A DNA stretch of 64,000 nucleotides from Takakia lepidozioides (lineage: Eukaryota > Streptophyta > Takakiopsida > Takakiales > Takakiaceae). The notes below the pieces were generated by a model. It saw only the letters and a program-made list of their open reading frames with translations. It did no database searches and was not told the DNA's origin. Below, piece after piece: positions 34,816 to 44,789 of the stretch (positions are counted from its first letter, which is position 1; each line of letters starts with the position of its first letter). The translations under genes and the position numbers were made by a program. Location of the stretch: assembly GCA_030704615.1 (NCBI GenBank), contig CM060734.1:42612042-42676041 (forward strand), written 5' to 3'.

Positions 34816-37800
34816 TTAGTAAAAAACAAATAAACATTGATTGTAACCAGTAGAGAGAAGATGAGTGGTAAAACGCTCATACCAGACGCGAGGAGCTTGT
34901 TTCAGCCCATAAAGAGATGTGAGCAAATGACAAACCTTATGCTCTTCTCCGGGTTTGATAAAACCTTCTGGTTGAGCAAGATAAATTTCTTCAGGAAGAT
35001 CTAAGCCATGTAAGAAGGCTATAGTGACATCCATTTGATGAATAGGATAGTTGTAAAGTGCAACAAGGGAAAGTGGAACCCGAAGAGAAGTCATCTTGAC
35101 AACAGGAGAGAAGGTCTCCTGGTACTCAATGCCTGCTTCTTGGGTAGATCCCCGAGCTACTAGCCTTGATATGTAGCGAGCCACAGTGCCATCAGAGTTA
35201 TATTTGCGCCGGCGGAAAATTCACTTGTTGCTGACCACCGAACGATTGGGTGGGAGCTGATCAACAAGTTGTCAGGTGCGATTGTGCATTAAAGAGTGAT
35301 ATTCCGCAGTCATGGCATCTTGCCAATGAGCAGCATGTGGACTGGCTAAGGCTTGTTTTATAGAAGAAGGATCATCAACAACTTGAACCATGCAAACATA
35401 CTCAAAGAGGCTCTCATCGCGAAACTTGCTTGAGTGCCAGGTGCCTTTGGTAGACTGTGCAGATATGCGGGTAGGGCGTGCTGCAGGTGGTAAACTAGAT
35501 GGACTTGTGGAAGAAAGAGAAGTAGAACTAGTAGTAGTACGACAAAGCCTGTATATAGGGAGTTGTACTTTAGAAACAGAAGGTGAGATTGACAAAATGG
35601 GTGCAGAGGGAACAATAGGAGATGGTAAGGCAGGAATAGGAGCAGGACCAAGTGTTGGATTAGGTAATTGTACAGCAGGGACGACATCAGGCATGGGATA
35701 GAAAAGATCATATAGATCAGTATCTGATGGCGTTGGTGGGGAATCTTCATGAAAGATAACGCTGCGACTAACAGAGAGTTTGTGTGTGATATGATCATAA
35801 AGACGATAGCCTTTTATGCCTACACTTTCTCCATAGCCAATAAAAATACACTTAGTAGCTTTGGGATCAAGTTTCCTTTTGGTCTCATCTGGAATGTGCT
35901 CATAGGCAGGACAACCAAAGACACGAAGGTGGTGGATGTCGGGTTTAGTACCTGTCCAAGCTTCATAGGGGGTCAAACCTAAAACGGAGGAAGTATAGGA
36001 GATGTTTTGAAGATAATATGTTGTAGAAACAGCTTCAGCCCAAAAAATATAGGGTAACCGGGTTGATTGCAACATGCTCCTAGCAGACTCCACCAATGTT
36101 CGATTCTTACTCTCCGATACACCATTCTGACTTTGGTTGTAGGGAATAGCAAACTGGGCCTTAATCCCATGTGTTGCACAAAATGTGTGGAATTCCGTGA
36201 AGTTGTACTCGCAACCATTGTCAGATCGAAGGACTTTAAGATGTCGACCAGTTTGATTCTCCACCAGTGTCTTGTATGTTGAAATTTGGAGAAGACTTCA
36301 GATTTTTTCTTAAGAAAATACACCATAGTATATCTGGAGTTATCATCCACAAAGATCAAGAAATAGCAGGCACCACCAAGAGAGGGTGTTTGCATAGGAC
36401 CACACAAGTCAGAGTGCACCATCTCTAATGGAGCAGTGGCTCGAACCACTTTATGAGTAGGGAAGCTGAACTTGTGATGTTTCCCCAAGATACAACCCTC
36501 ACAGAAAGGTAGTGGAGAGGACAGAGGTGGAAGGCCAGTGACCATGGTAGTGGTAGACATATGTTGAAGAGCATTGAAATCTATATGTCCCAGTCTATGG
36601 TGCCATTCAATTGTGTCTACCTCAAAAAAAAAAAAGTGTGACGGAAGTGGAAGGTAGTCCGATGCCTATAGGAGAAAGTCTCCCCGCTTGTGGACAATAA
36701 AAAAATATTACCTTACCAGTAGGAGTAGAGGCTGTGATAGTGCAGTGACCAGAAGAAAATCGCACCATACTATTTCCTTTACTTGTAAGCTGACCCACAT
36801 AAAGCTGATTCTTGGCCATCATCTATAATGATCACTTGACCAGTAGACACCTTGACAGAAACAGTGCCAATGCTTATAGCTTGATGCTGACCATCGGGTA
36901 ATTGCAAAGTAGAGTGGACCAAAACCGGCAAATCGTGAGTACATAAAGAGTACATAAATGAGGATGTGACGAATCCTCAACCATCGATCTTGACCGTCTA
37001 TTATTGACTGTTAAAACCAAGATTTTCAAATTGCGATAATATCAATTCACAAATATTTTTTGAAATTTGATCATACTCAACTGTGCATTTATGGTGAATG
37101 CGTCTATTGAAAAAAGTTTTGTTATTTCAAAAGAATTTAGTCATGAAGGACTCTATGAAAATAGCTATTTTTTAGGCTAAAAATAGTACATAATTTTTTT
37201 TAACTTCCTATTTTGAATGATAGTTTTCATTCCAGATTCCTCATTCTCCAAAGCAAGTTTGAGAGAGTCCCTTTTCTTGACTTTGTTCTAATTCATATAA
37301 AATGGTCCATAACGTCTTTTTTTTACGGACAGTGACAATTTTTTATGGATTTTTTAAAAGTCCATAGCATCTAGAGATTCTGGTTTTTGATAATTAGATT
37401 TAAAAGTGTGAAAGTATATGTAGATGAGCCTCTATATGTTAGTCCCTTTTTATTGATGGCATTGTTATGTAGGAGTATGATAATTTACCACTATTCTATG
37501 TCTGGAAAAAAAAGTGTTGTGACAGCAAAAAATGGACACTGTAGGCTACAATCACCCCATCATCACCCATTTATATAGTACGAGGGTTGATTAATGACTC
37601 ATAGACTTGAAACCACTCTTGTCTAAGGGTCATATGTTGGGTGGCTCCTAAATCTAAGTACCAAGTCTCACAAAAGTCTTGACTATTGTCAAAGACTGTG
37701 GTAAAGAGATGCAATGGTTCTGGATCAGAGGTAGCAGTATTGGCTTGTGGTCGATGTGTTCACACCATTCGCTCTATTTTTCAACCGTTTCCGGCATTTA

Positions 37801-38657
37801 GGGTCTTATGGTCCTGTATGCCGCAATAATGGCAAACCACTGTTGTTTTGCCCCAAGATTGGGAAGACCTATTGCCAGGAGTTTTGGGAAGAGAGCTTGA
37901 GCCTTCAGCGGATGAGGTCGTGGAGACAGGCCGTCGTCCCTGGAGGGGCTTATTTTTAAAATAAAAGGTAGCTGATTTAGGATCAGTATCAGCTTTGATC
38001 ATCCCTTCTTCTTGGAGCATGTTAACAACTAGGTCTGCCAAGGTTAAATTTGATAAATTACCGTGACTTGAAACAAATGAGCGCCAAGAAGATGGAAGTG
38101 TTCCAAGCAAAAACATAATTTGCTAGTCTTCAGTAATTTGTAGACCTGCAATGGCAGCATCATCAAGTGTGCTAAGTGCCAATCTTCTAGAACTCGGTGA
38201 CAGACCGTGATTTGGAGAGGGTTAAATTTATAATTCGCTTATGAATTGCGATTTGAGAAGCTTTATTCGTATGTTGAGCTTATCCCATACCGCCTTTGCA
38301 GTGGTAAGAACTCTCACCCACTGGATTTGACGGTCTCCACAGTGCAAGATGATGTCGGCACGAGCCTTACCATCTCGTACTTTCCAAGCGGCTTGTAAAG
38401 CTGCATCTGCAGCATTCGCGTCAAGGTCGCTTCCAGGAACAACTTGCCACAATTCGGATCGCATTAATAGCATCTCCAACTTAATGCTCCAAACTGAGTA
38501 GTTGACACTAGTCAACTTCTCAATTTGATAAGCCCGTGGAGTAGAACTTGAGGAAGCAGCCATTCAAGAGACCTTCTGGTCTATGGCAGAGCGTAAGCCC
38601 TTGCTTATGCAGTTTCAGTTGCTATGGATTAGTTGAGCACTAGAGGCTCTGATACCA
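34816..38657 (-). mobile_element. Copia element C internal region: gag, protease, integrase, RT start (family I)
   Basis: Right to left: primer-binding site 38645-38657 (complement of tRNA-iMet); gag N-terminus 38563-38228 (AYQIEKLTSVNYSVWSIKLE); gag C-terminus 38116-37781 with a zinc-knuckle remnant (CHYCGIQDHKTLN, last Cys lost); protease around 37690-37610 (YLDLGATQHMT, catalytic DSG changed to DLG); GAG-pre-integrase 36822-36622; integrase 36560-35800 (CEGCILGKHH zinc site, HSDLCGPM, RSDNGCEY, ESKN as the DDE residues); linker; and RT start 35184-34816 (LVARGSTQEAGIEY, QMDVTIAFLHG). RT stops at 34816, so the 3' half is lost. Frameshifts separate the parts, and a 662-bp inverted-repeat element interrupts it at 36896-37557. 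Confidence 0.85.
36896..37557. mobile_element. GGGT inverted-repeat element, copy a (TSD CATC)
   Basis: 662 bp with left end GGGTAATTGCAAAGTAGAG and, on the other strand, right end GGGTGATTGTAGCCTACAG. It is flanked by identical 4-bp copies CATC (36892-36895 and 37558-37561). It is AT-rich, has no coding capacity, and is inserted between the protease and GAG-pre-integrase parts of copia element C, which supports the boundaries because copia text resumes on both sides. Confidence 0.75.
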
Positions 38658-39700
38658 TGTGGAAATATGTCACAGGGTAGATGCAGACTACACTGGCTCA
38701 GTTTGGACTGCAATTTGCAGTTTTCGACTGACTGCTTGTCATATTATTCTTCACCCTATACACATAAGTATATATTCATAGAAAATGGACTTAGAATGGA
38801 TTAGCCACTTACTATATGCATATGTGGGTATAATTTTTTTGGAATTTGGATGAAATCTCATGAAGCTATGGACTTTTGCAGTGAATTTCCATGGACTGTC
38901 ACAGTCCCTCTATTGTCCCAAATGTCATCTGAAAAACCTATTTGTGCAAACCAATTCATTATATGGACTTTACAACTAGATACACAATGTTTGAATAGAC
39001 ACAAATATAAATTTGTGAACAATTCCATCCATCCATCAAGACACTATGGATTTTTTTGTACCAAAAAAACCCCCAAAATGACGATTTGTCCATAGCATTT
39101 TGAAAAATTCATATTTGGGTGGAGATCTTTGCTAATAATATATATATTGTTATTGTCTCTAGGAGCTTGTTGTTATATGGACAAATTTCATAGACTACAA
39201 GATAATAATAAATAGCTATTATCTCTAAATAAGAGAAAAATATTTAATAAAACATATCTCAAATATTTGGGATGAGACCATTTTACTAAATATGATTAGT
39301 ATACCATTACCTATGAAGATAAAAATATATTTGAACAAATATCCTTAATTAAAATTTAATTAATTTTTTCTCATGGGCTTTCAGTGGAGGGCATATCTGC
39401 CGCTTTTGAGCCAGTGTAGTCTACACTTACCCCATATGATCAATATTTGAGCAATATTACAAGAGATAGAGATTGAATTCTCTACATGTTGATGTATTAA
39501 AATGTCAGAGCGAGAGAGAACACTTAAAGGTTCTACCTAAAGGCATAGTGTGAACAGTCATAACCCTAAGTACTAGCACAACTGTCTAACTACCTGCACC
39601 AATTGAATACACTTTAGAGTATCATGAATATATATGTGCAATGCTTGGTGATGATGAATGAGGAACTTTATTACATGATGTTGATGAAATCTCTCCAACA
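38658..39700 (-). mobile_element. 5' LTR of copia element C, split by an insertion
   Basis: On the minus strand it begins TGTTGGAGAGATTTCATCA at 39700 and ends TATTTCCACA at 38658, directly next to the primer-binding site. Without the insert it is ~285 bp and matches the + strand LTR at 40975-41235. A 758-bp inverted-repeat element splits it at 38675-39432. Confidence 0.85.
38675..39432. mobile_element. GGGT inverted-repeat element, copy b (TSD CACA/CATA)
   Basis: 758 bp inside the LTR of copia element C. Left end GGGTAGATGCAGACTACACT; right end (complement) GGGTAAGTGTAGACTACACT; both continue GGCTCA, giving a 26-bp terminal inverted repeat with three mismatches. Flanks are CACA (38671-38674) and CATA (39433-39436), a 4-bp duplication with one change. 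Internal ATGGACT motifs occur near 38869, 38891 and 38963. It is non-coding. Its limits are confirmed by the interrupted LTR, which is continuous in other copies. Confidence 0.85.
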
Positions 39701-41235
39701 AAAGCTACTAAGTGTATTTTTATTGGATCTGGAGAAAGTGTGGCATGAAAGGCTATCGTCTTTATATGCCTCTATCACACAAACACTCTTTGTAAGTTAC
39801 AATGTTATCTTTCATGAAGATTATTCTCTTCGAGGGGGAGCACCACCATCACATATATACCCACCATCACATATTGATCTATATGATCCCTTCTATCCCA
39901 TAGTGTCATATCTATCATCTAAAATTAAATATTTGGATAAATTCCTCAATTTGAGGTATCTATATAGACTTTCATGGAGGAAAAATCTGCCTCTTTTGGT
40001 CCACCGTACCCTGCAACTGCTGCTGCTCAGTCATCCCCCCCCTCATGAGCTCACTTTGTCTCAAGATAAGTACATCTTTGACATCTTAAAGAAGTTTAAT
40101 ATGAGTGATTGCAGACCTATTAGTACTCCTCTTCAAGCTGGTGCACACCTATCAAAGGCCATGATGTCAACCACACCTTTGGAGCAAGAAGCTATGACGT
40201 CTATTCTTTACTCTCAAGCTATAGGCAGTCTTATGTATCTTATAACATGTACTGGACCTGACCTCGCCTATACAGTTGGTCATCTGGTTCAATTTATGTC
40301 CAACCCAGGCCAACTTCATTGGGCGGCTGTTAAGCGTGTCTTCCGATATCTTCAGCTACTGCCACAATGGGCCTCAAGTATGGTGGAGTATCCTCCACTC
40401 TCACCTCTCCATCTTTCTTGCAAGGTTGGACAGATTCTGACTGGGCTGGTGACCCTGATACCCGACGCTCCACTTCTGGTTATGTGTTTTTGCTAGATGG
40501 CTGCCTTATCGCTTGGCAAAGCTGCAAGCAACGTATTGTCGCATTATCTTCTATTGAGTCTGAATATATTGTTGCAATATCAGGAGCTAAGGAGTTGCTT
40601 TGGCTCCGTCAATTCTTTCAGGAAGTAGGGTTTTCACCATCTGGCGCGCAACTACATTGTACTGTGATAATCGCCTTAATAAAAAATCCTAGGTTTCATG
40701 ATCGTTCTAAGCATATCGAGCTACGTTATCATTTCCTACGCGAGAAGGTCGAGGTTAAAGTTATTCAGCTCCTTTATACCTCCACTGATCAAATGTGGGC
40801 TGATATTCTCACTAAAGCTCTTCCCAAGGACAAGCATTTATTATGCACAGAAGTTCTTAGGTTATCCTCACCATCATCTCCGGTCTTGGATTCTTGCTGA
40901 AGGGGGAGTCTTAAAGAATGTGAATGAGAATGAGGGTCAGCAACAACAAGTCTTAGGATGCTGCTGAAATGGAGTGTTGGAGAGATTTCATCAACATCCT
41001 CTAATAAAGTTCCTCATTCATCATCACCAAGCATTGCACCTATTCATGATACTCTAAAGTGTATTCAATTGGTGCAGGTAGTTAGACAGTTGTGCCTGTA
41101 CTTAGGGTTATGACTGTTCACACTAGGCAGAACCAGCTTTAAGTGTTCTCTCTCTCACATTTTAATACATCAACATGTAAAGAATTCAACTCTATCTCTT
41201 GTATTGCTTAAATGATCCTATGATATATTTCCACA
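39701..41235 (+). mobile_element. Copia element D, 5'-truncated (family I, + strand) with 3' LTR
   Basis: It starts abruptly after the LTR of element C in the integrase C-terminus (KCIFIGSGES), skips most of RT, and resumes at about 40045 (LSQDKYIFDILKKFNM, ISTPLQAGAHLSKAM, QAIGSLMYLI). RNase H follows at 40367-40900 (TRRSTSGYVFLLDGCL, SSIESEYIV, NPRFHDRSKHIELRYHFLR, ADILTKALPKDKHL). There is a frameshift near 40360. The polypurine tract GCTGAAGGGGGAG lies at about 40897-40909 and the 261-bp LTR (TGTTGGAGAG...TTCCACA) at 40975-41235. It is head-to-head with element C. Confidence 0.85.
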
Positions 41236-41830
41236 GCGATCAAGTTTCTTTCTTGTCTCATCTAGCTGAATATACTCATAGGCAGGACAACCAAAGATAC
41301 GAAGGTGGTGGATGTCAGGTGTAGTACCTATCCAAGCTTCATAGGGATGTCAACCTGGAACAGAGAAAGTGTAGGAGATGTTTGAAGGTAACATGTTGTA
41401 CAAACAGCTTCAGCCCAAAAAATATGGGGCAACCACATGCTCCTAGCAGACTCCACCGATGTGTGATTCTTACGCTCCGATACACCATTCTGACTTTGGT
41501 TGTAGGGAATAGCGAACTGACATTTGATCCCATGTGTTGCATAAAACGTGTGGAATTTCGTGGAGATATACTCGCCACCAAGGACTTTAAGATATCGACC
41601 AGTTTGATTCTCCACCACGGTCTTATATGTTTGAAATTTGGAGAAGACTTCAGATTTCTTCTTAAGAAAATACACCATATAGTATATGTGGAGTAATCAT
41701 CCACAAATATCAAGAAATAGCAGGCACTACCAAGAGAGGTGTCTGCATAGGCCCACACAAGTCAGAGTGCACCAACTGTAATGGAACAATGGTTCGAACC
41801 CCTTTATCAATATGGAAACTGGACTTGTGG
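41236..41830 (-). pseudogene. Copia integrase fragment (element E, family I)
   Basis: Minus-strand frames give YFLIFVDDYSTYT, MVYFLKKKSEVFSKFQ, FAIPYNQSQNGVSERKN and ESARSMWLPHIFWAEA, the catalytic core of family-I integrase. The middle catalytic Asp segment is eroded (VLGGEYIST in place of RSDNGCEY). Frameshifts and small deletions show it is dead. It directly abuts the LTR of element D on its left and the + strand fragment F on its right. Confidence 0.8.
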
Positions 41831-41844
41831 TACTATTGCCTATT

Positions 41845-43177
41845 GCCTAGGCGAATCCTGCTACCCATGAGCTCTCATTGTCTCAAGCTAAGTACATCTT
41901 TGACGTCTTAAAGAAGTTCAATATGAGCGATTGTAGACCCATTAGCACTCCTCATCAAGCTAGTGCTCATGACCTATCTAAGGCCATGATGCCTACCTAC
42001 CACACTTTTTGGAGCAAGAAAATATGTCATATGTTCCTTATTCTCAAGCTATAGGCAATTTGATGTATCTTGTAACTTGTACTCAACCTGATCTAGCCTA
42101 TACTAGGTTGTTTATAAGTGTGTCTTCCGCTATCTTCAAGCTATGCCACAATGGGCCTCAAATATGGTGGAGTATCCTCCACTCTAACATCTCCATCTTT
42201 CTTGCAAGGTTGGACAAACTGTGACTCGGCTGATGATCGTAATACCCGACGCTCCACCTTTGGTTATGTAGTTTTGCTAGACGGCTGCCTTGTCTCTTGG
42301 CAAAGCTGCAAGCAACATTCTGTCGCGTTATCTTCTACCGAATCCGAATATATTGTTGCAGCATCAGCAGCTGAGGAGTTACTTTGGCTTCGCCAATTTC
42401 TTCAAGAAGTTGGGTTTCCACCGTCTGGTGTTGCTACCAAAAATCCTAGATTTCATGATCGCTATAAGCACATAGAGCTATGTTATCATGATTTCCTACG
42501 CGAGAAAGTTGAGGCTAAAGTCATTCAACTCATTTATACCCCTACTGATCTAATGGGCGTTGATATCATCACTAAACCTCTTCCCAAGGACAAACATCTA
42601 TGATGCGTACACACCCTTGGATTATCCTCAGCATCATTTAAGTTATTAGATTCTTGCTGAAGGGGGAGTCTTGAAGAACATGTCGAATAAGGGTCAGTAA
42701 CAACAAATCTTCGGATGCTGCTGAAGAGGGAGTGTTGGAGAGATTTCATCAACATCCTCTAACAAACCTCATTCATCATCACCAAACATTGTACCTGTTC
42801 ATGATATTCTAGACAATGTATTCGATTGGTGGTAGTTGACGGTTGTGTCTAGATTAAGGTTATGACGAATCACTATTGTGCATTTAATGTTCTTTCACTA
42901 TCTCATTTTTGCATATATCAACATGTAGAGAATTTACTCTCTCTCTTTTGCACTGTTTCAATGAGCCTATGACATAATTAAAGTAAAGTAAAGTATGATG
43001 CCTCCTGAAGAAAACGTAACTTATGGTGTCTCTTCACCCTGAAGGGCTATTGCCTTCCTGTAGGAAGGTGGACCCCTTTGTGACACCAATCGGTGGATTG
43101 AATCCACAACCACTTCCGAGGTGGTATGTGCCCATTACTAGAGTTAGGCTATAACTTGGTTGTCGACATAATTAGCA
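41845..43177 (+). mobile_element. Copia element F: RT/RNase H 3' end plus LTR (family I, + strand)
   Basis: Broken RT C-terminus from 41858 (LSLSQAKYIFDVLKKFNM), then RNase H at 42118-42603 (TRRSTFGYVVLLDGCLVSW, SSTESEYIVAASAAEELL, DIITKPLPKDKHL). The stretch before NPRFHD has a deletion that removes the third catalytic region. Polypurine tract GCTGAAGGGGGAG at about 42656; LTR 42733-43177 starts TGTTGGAGAGATTTCATC and ends ...ATTAGCA, directly before a mutated primer-binding site (TGGCGTCAGAGG, 43178-43189). The LTR is lengthened by the 184-bp insert at 42981-43164. Confidence 0.82.
42981..43164 (-). mobile_element. tRNA-derived SINE-like insertion with 10-bp TSD
   Basis: A 184-bp insert lies inside the LTR of element F between two identical copies of GACATAATTA (42971-42980 and 43165-43174). 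Read on the minus strand it starts GACAACCAAGTTATAGCC, has a box-B-like GGATTCAATCC (43094-43104) at the distance expected from the 5' end, and ends in a short CTTTACTTTACTT tail. These are SINE features; the 5' half looks tRNA-related. Insertion into an LTR dates it after element F. Confidence 0.8.
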
Positions 43178-43567
43178 TGGCGTCAGAGGGTGACCTACGA
43201 GATTGTTTATCTTAAATGGTCACCAGAGGTCACATCTCGCGACCTCAGACTATGATATACTCAATTTATATGGAATTCGCTGGTAATGATTAGAAGGGCA
43301 AGAGCCAATGTTCTGCCATTGGCTAGGTCTGGTCCAACGACACATTTAATTGTCCATAGCTGCTATACCCTCTTTTCCTACAGCAAGGGCGTATCAAATT
43401 AATCACTTGAGTAGTTACACTAATTATATCCATTTGGTCCATTAGAATGGAAATGCGTTTAATGAGATCTGAATTTTGGGGAGTGGTTAACTGTATGGAC
43501 CCTGATCCCGCTGTGGCTGAGGGCTTGAAGCTTGGATTCAACTTCTTTTTCATCTCAACTGAGCTTC
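43178..43567 (+). pseudogene. Copia leader and gag start (element G, family I, + strand)
   Basis: After the LTR at 42733-43177 comes a primer-binding-site remnant. Next is a leader whose complement is seen at 31610-31768, then gag start text in broken frames (SFPTARAYQINHLS, MRLMRSEFWGVVNCMDPDPAVAE). It is a 5' stub cut at 43567 by insertion of element H; the host sequence continues after 47431. Confidence 0.75.
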
Positions 43568-43617
43568 AACTTTGTTAGAATCTAATCATTCTATAGTCTT
43601 AGTGTGTAAAGCATACA

Positions 43618-43667
<50 letters not shown>

Positions 43668-44789
43668 GAGACAGAATAGAAGCGTTGTATTAAAGTCTTT
43701 GAATGTAACTTTACATCTCCTCAGAAGTGTCTCTAGTCTATGAGATATGAAAGGTTACTTACTACTTGACTTACTAATCTACATACCCTTAATACTCCCA
43801 CTTAGGTAGTGAGTCATGTTCTAGAGTTAAGCTGAATGCTACCCTCTAGTTTCTACTATGTAACCTAAAGCTAGCACTTCGCACAAGGTGGCCAGTCTTG
43901 AAACAAAAACAAATCTTGGTTGATCAGCTGTAAAAAAAAACCAATATAGAGCAGCTTCAACTGTAGAGAACAAGTAGCAATAAGACCAAGTCGAAGAGCA
44001 CAATATTCATGCTTGAACTTGGTAAGAGATTTAGTAAATATATCTGCAACATTCTCATCAGTGTTGCAGTATTCCAGCTTCACCATAGTCAATCCTCTCA
44101 TACCACGCACATGAAGCTTGTTTATGACCATATAGACTTCAAAGGAGGCAATCGACTTAGTATTCATGGCTTGCCTTTACAAAGCCTTCAAGTTGACGCA
44201 TGTAGATCTCCTCTTTGAGGTGGCCATGTAAGAATGTCGTTTTGACATCCATTTGGTCAACCTCCCAATTGTTAATTGCTCCAGTACTGCCAAAAGAACA
44301 CAAATGGATGTGATCTTGACCACATGAGAAAAAATATCAGTGTAGTCAAGACCTGCAACTTGCGAGTACCCTTTGGCGACAAGTCGAGCTTTATAGCTCT
44401 AAACCGTCCCATCAAGATTCAACTTGAGTTTAAAAATCCACTTGCAGGCATCGGCTTACGGCCCGCTGGGAGATCAGCTAACGCCTACGTATTGTAACTC
44501 TTCATTAAGGACTGAAACTCAGAGCAATGGTAGCTTGCCAATGTTGAGCATCAAGCCTTGTCGGAGCTTCATGGTAAGACGAGGGTTTTGTCATAAGACT
44601 AGACTTAGATGGACGCTCGTGAAAATGAAGATTTTTGGGATTATATTTTGACTCGACGACCACACCTGGTAAGTTGTGGTTGGGTACCAAATGTGAAACC
44701 AGAGAGTGCAAGAAAGAGAGACCAGTGATAGACGGAAGTTCATTTGGGATAAAGGGGCTGAAGCTCAGCAATAGGTAGTGTGTCATCAA

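Noticed and set aside
38645-38657. tRNA gene suggested by tRNA-iMet-like sequence here and at 31769, 47246 and 51276
   Set aside because: Only the 12-13 nt primer-binding complement is present, always directly beside an LTR; no cloverleaf.
43626-43666. Long GA tract as a GAGA-type regulatory element
   Set aside because: It is inside an LTR and varies in length between the two LTRs of the same element; microsatellite slippage explains it.
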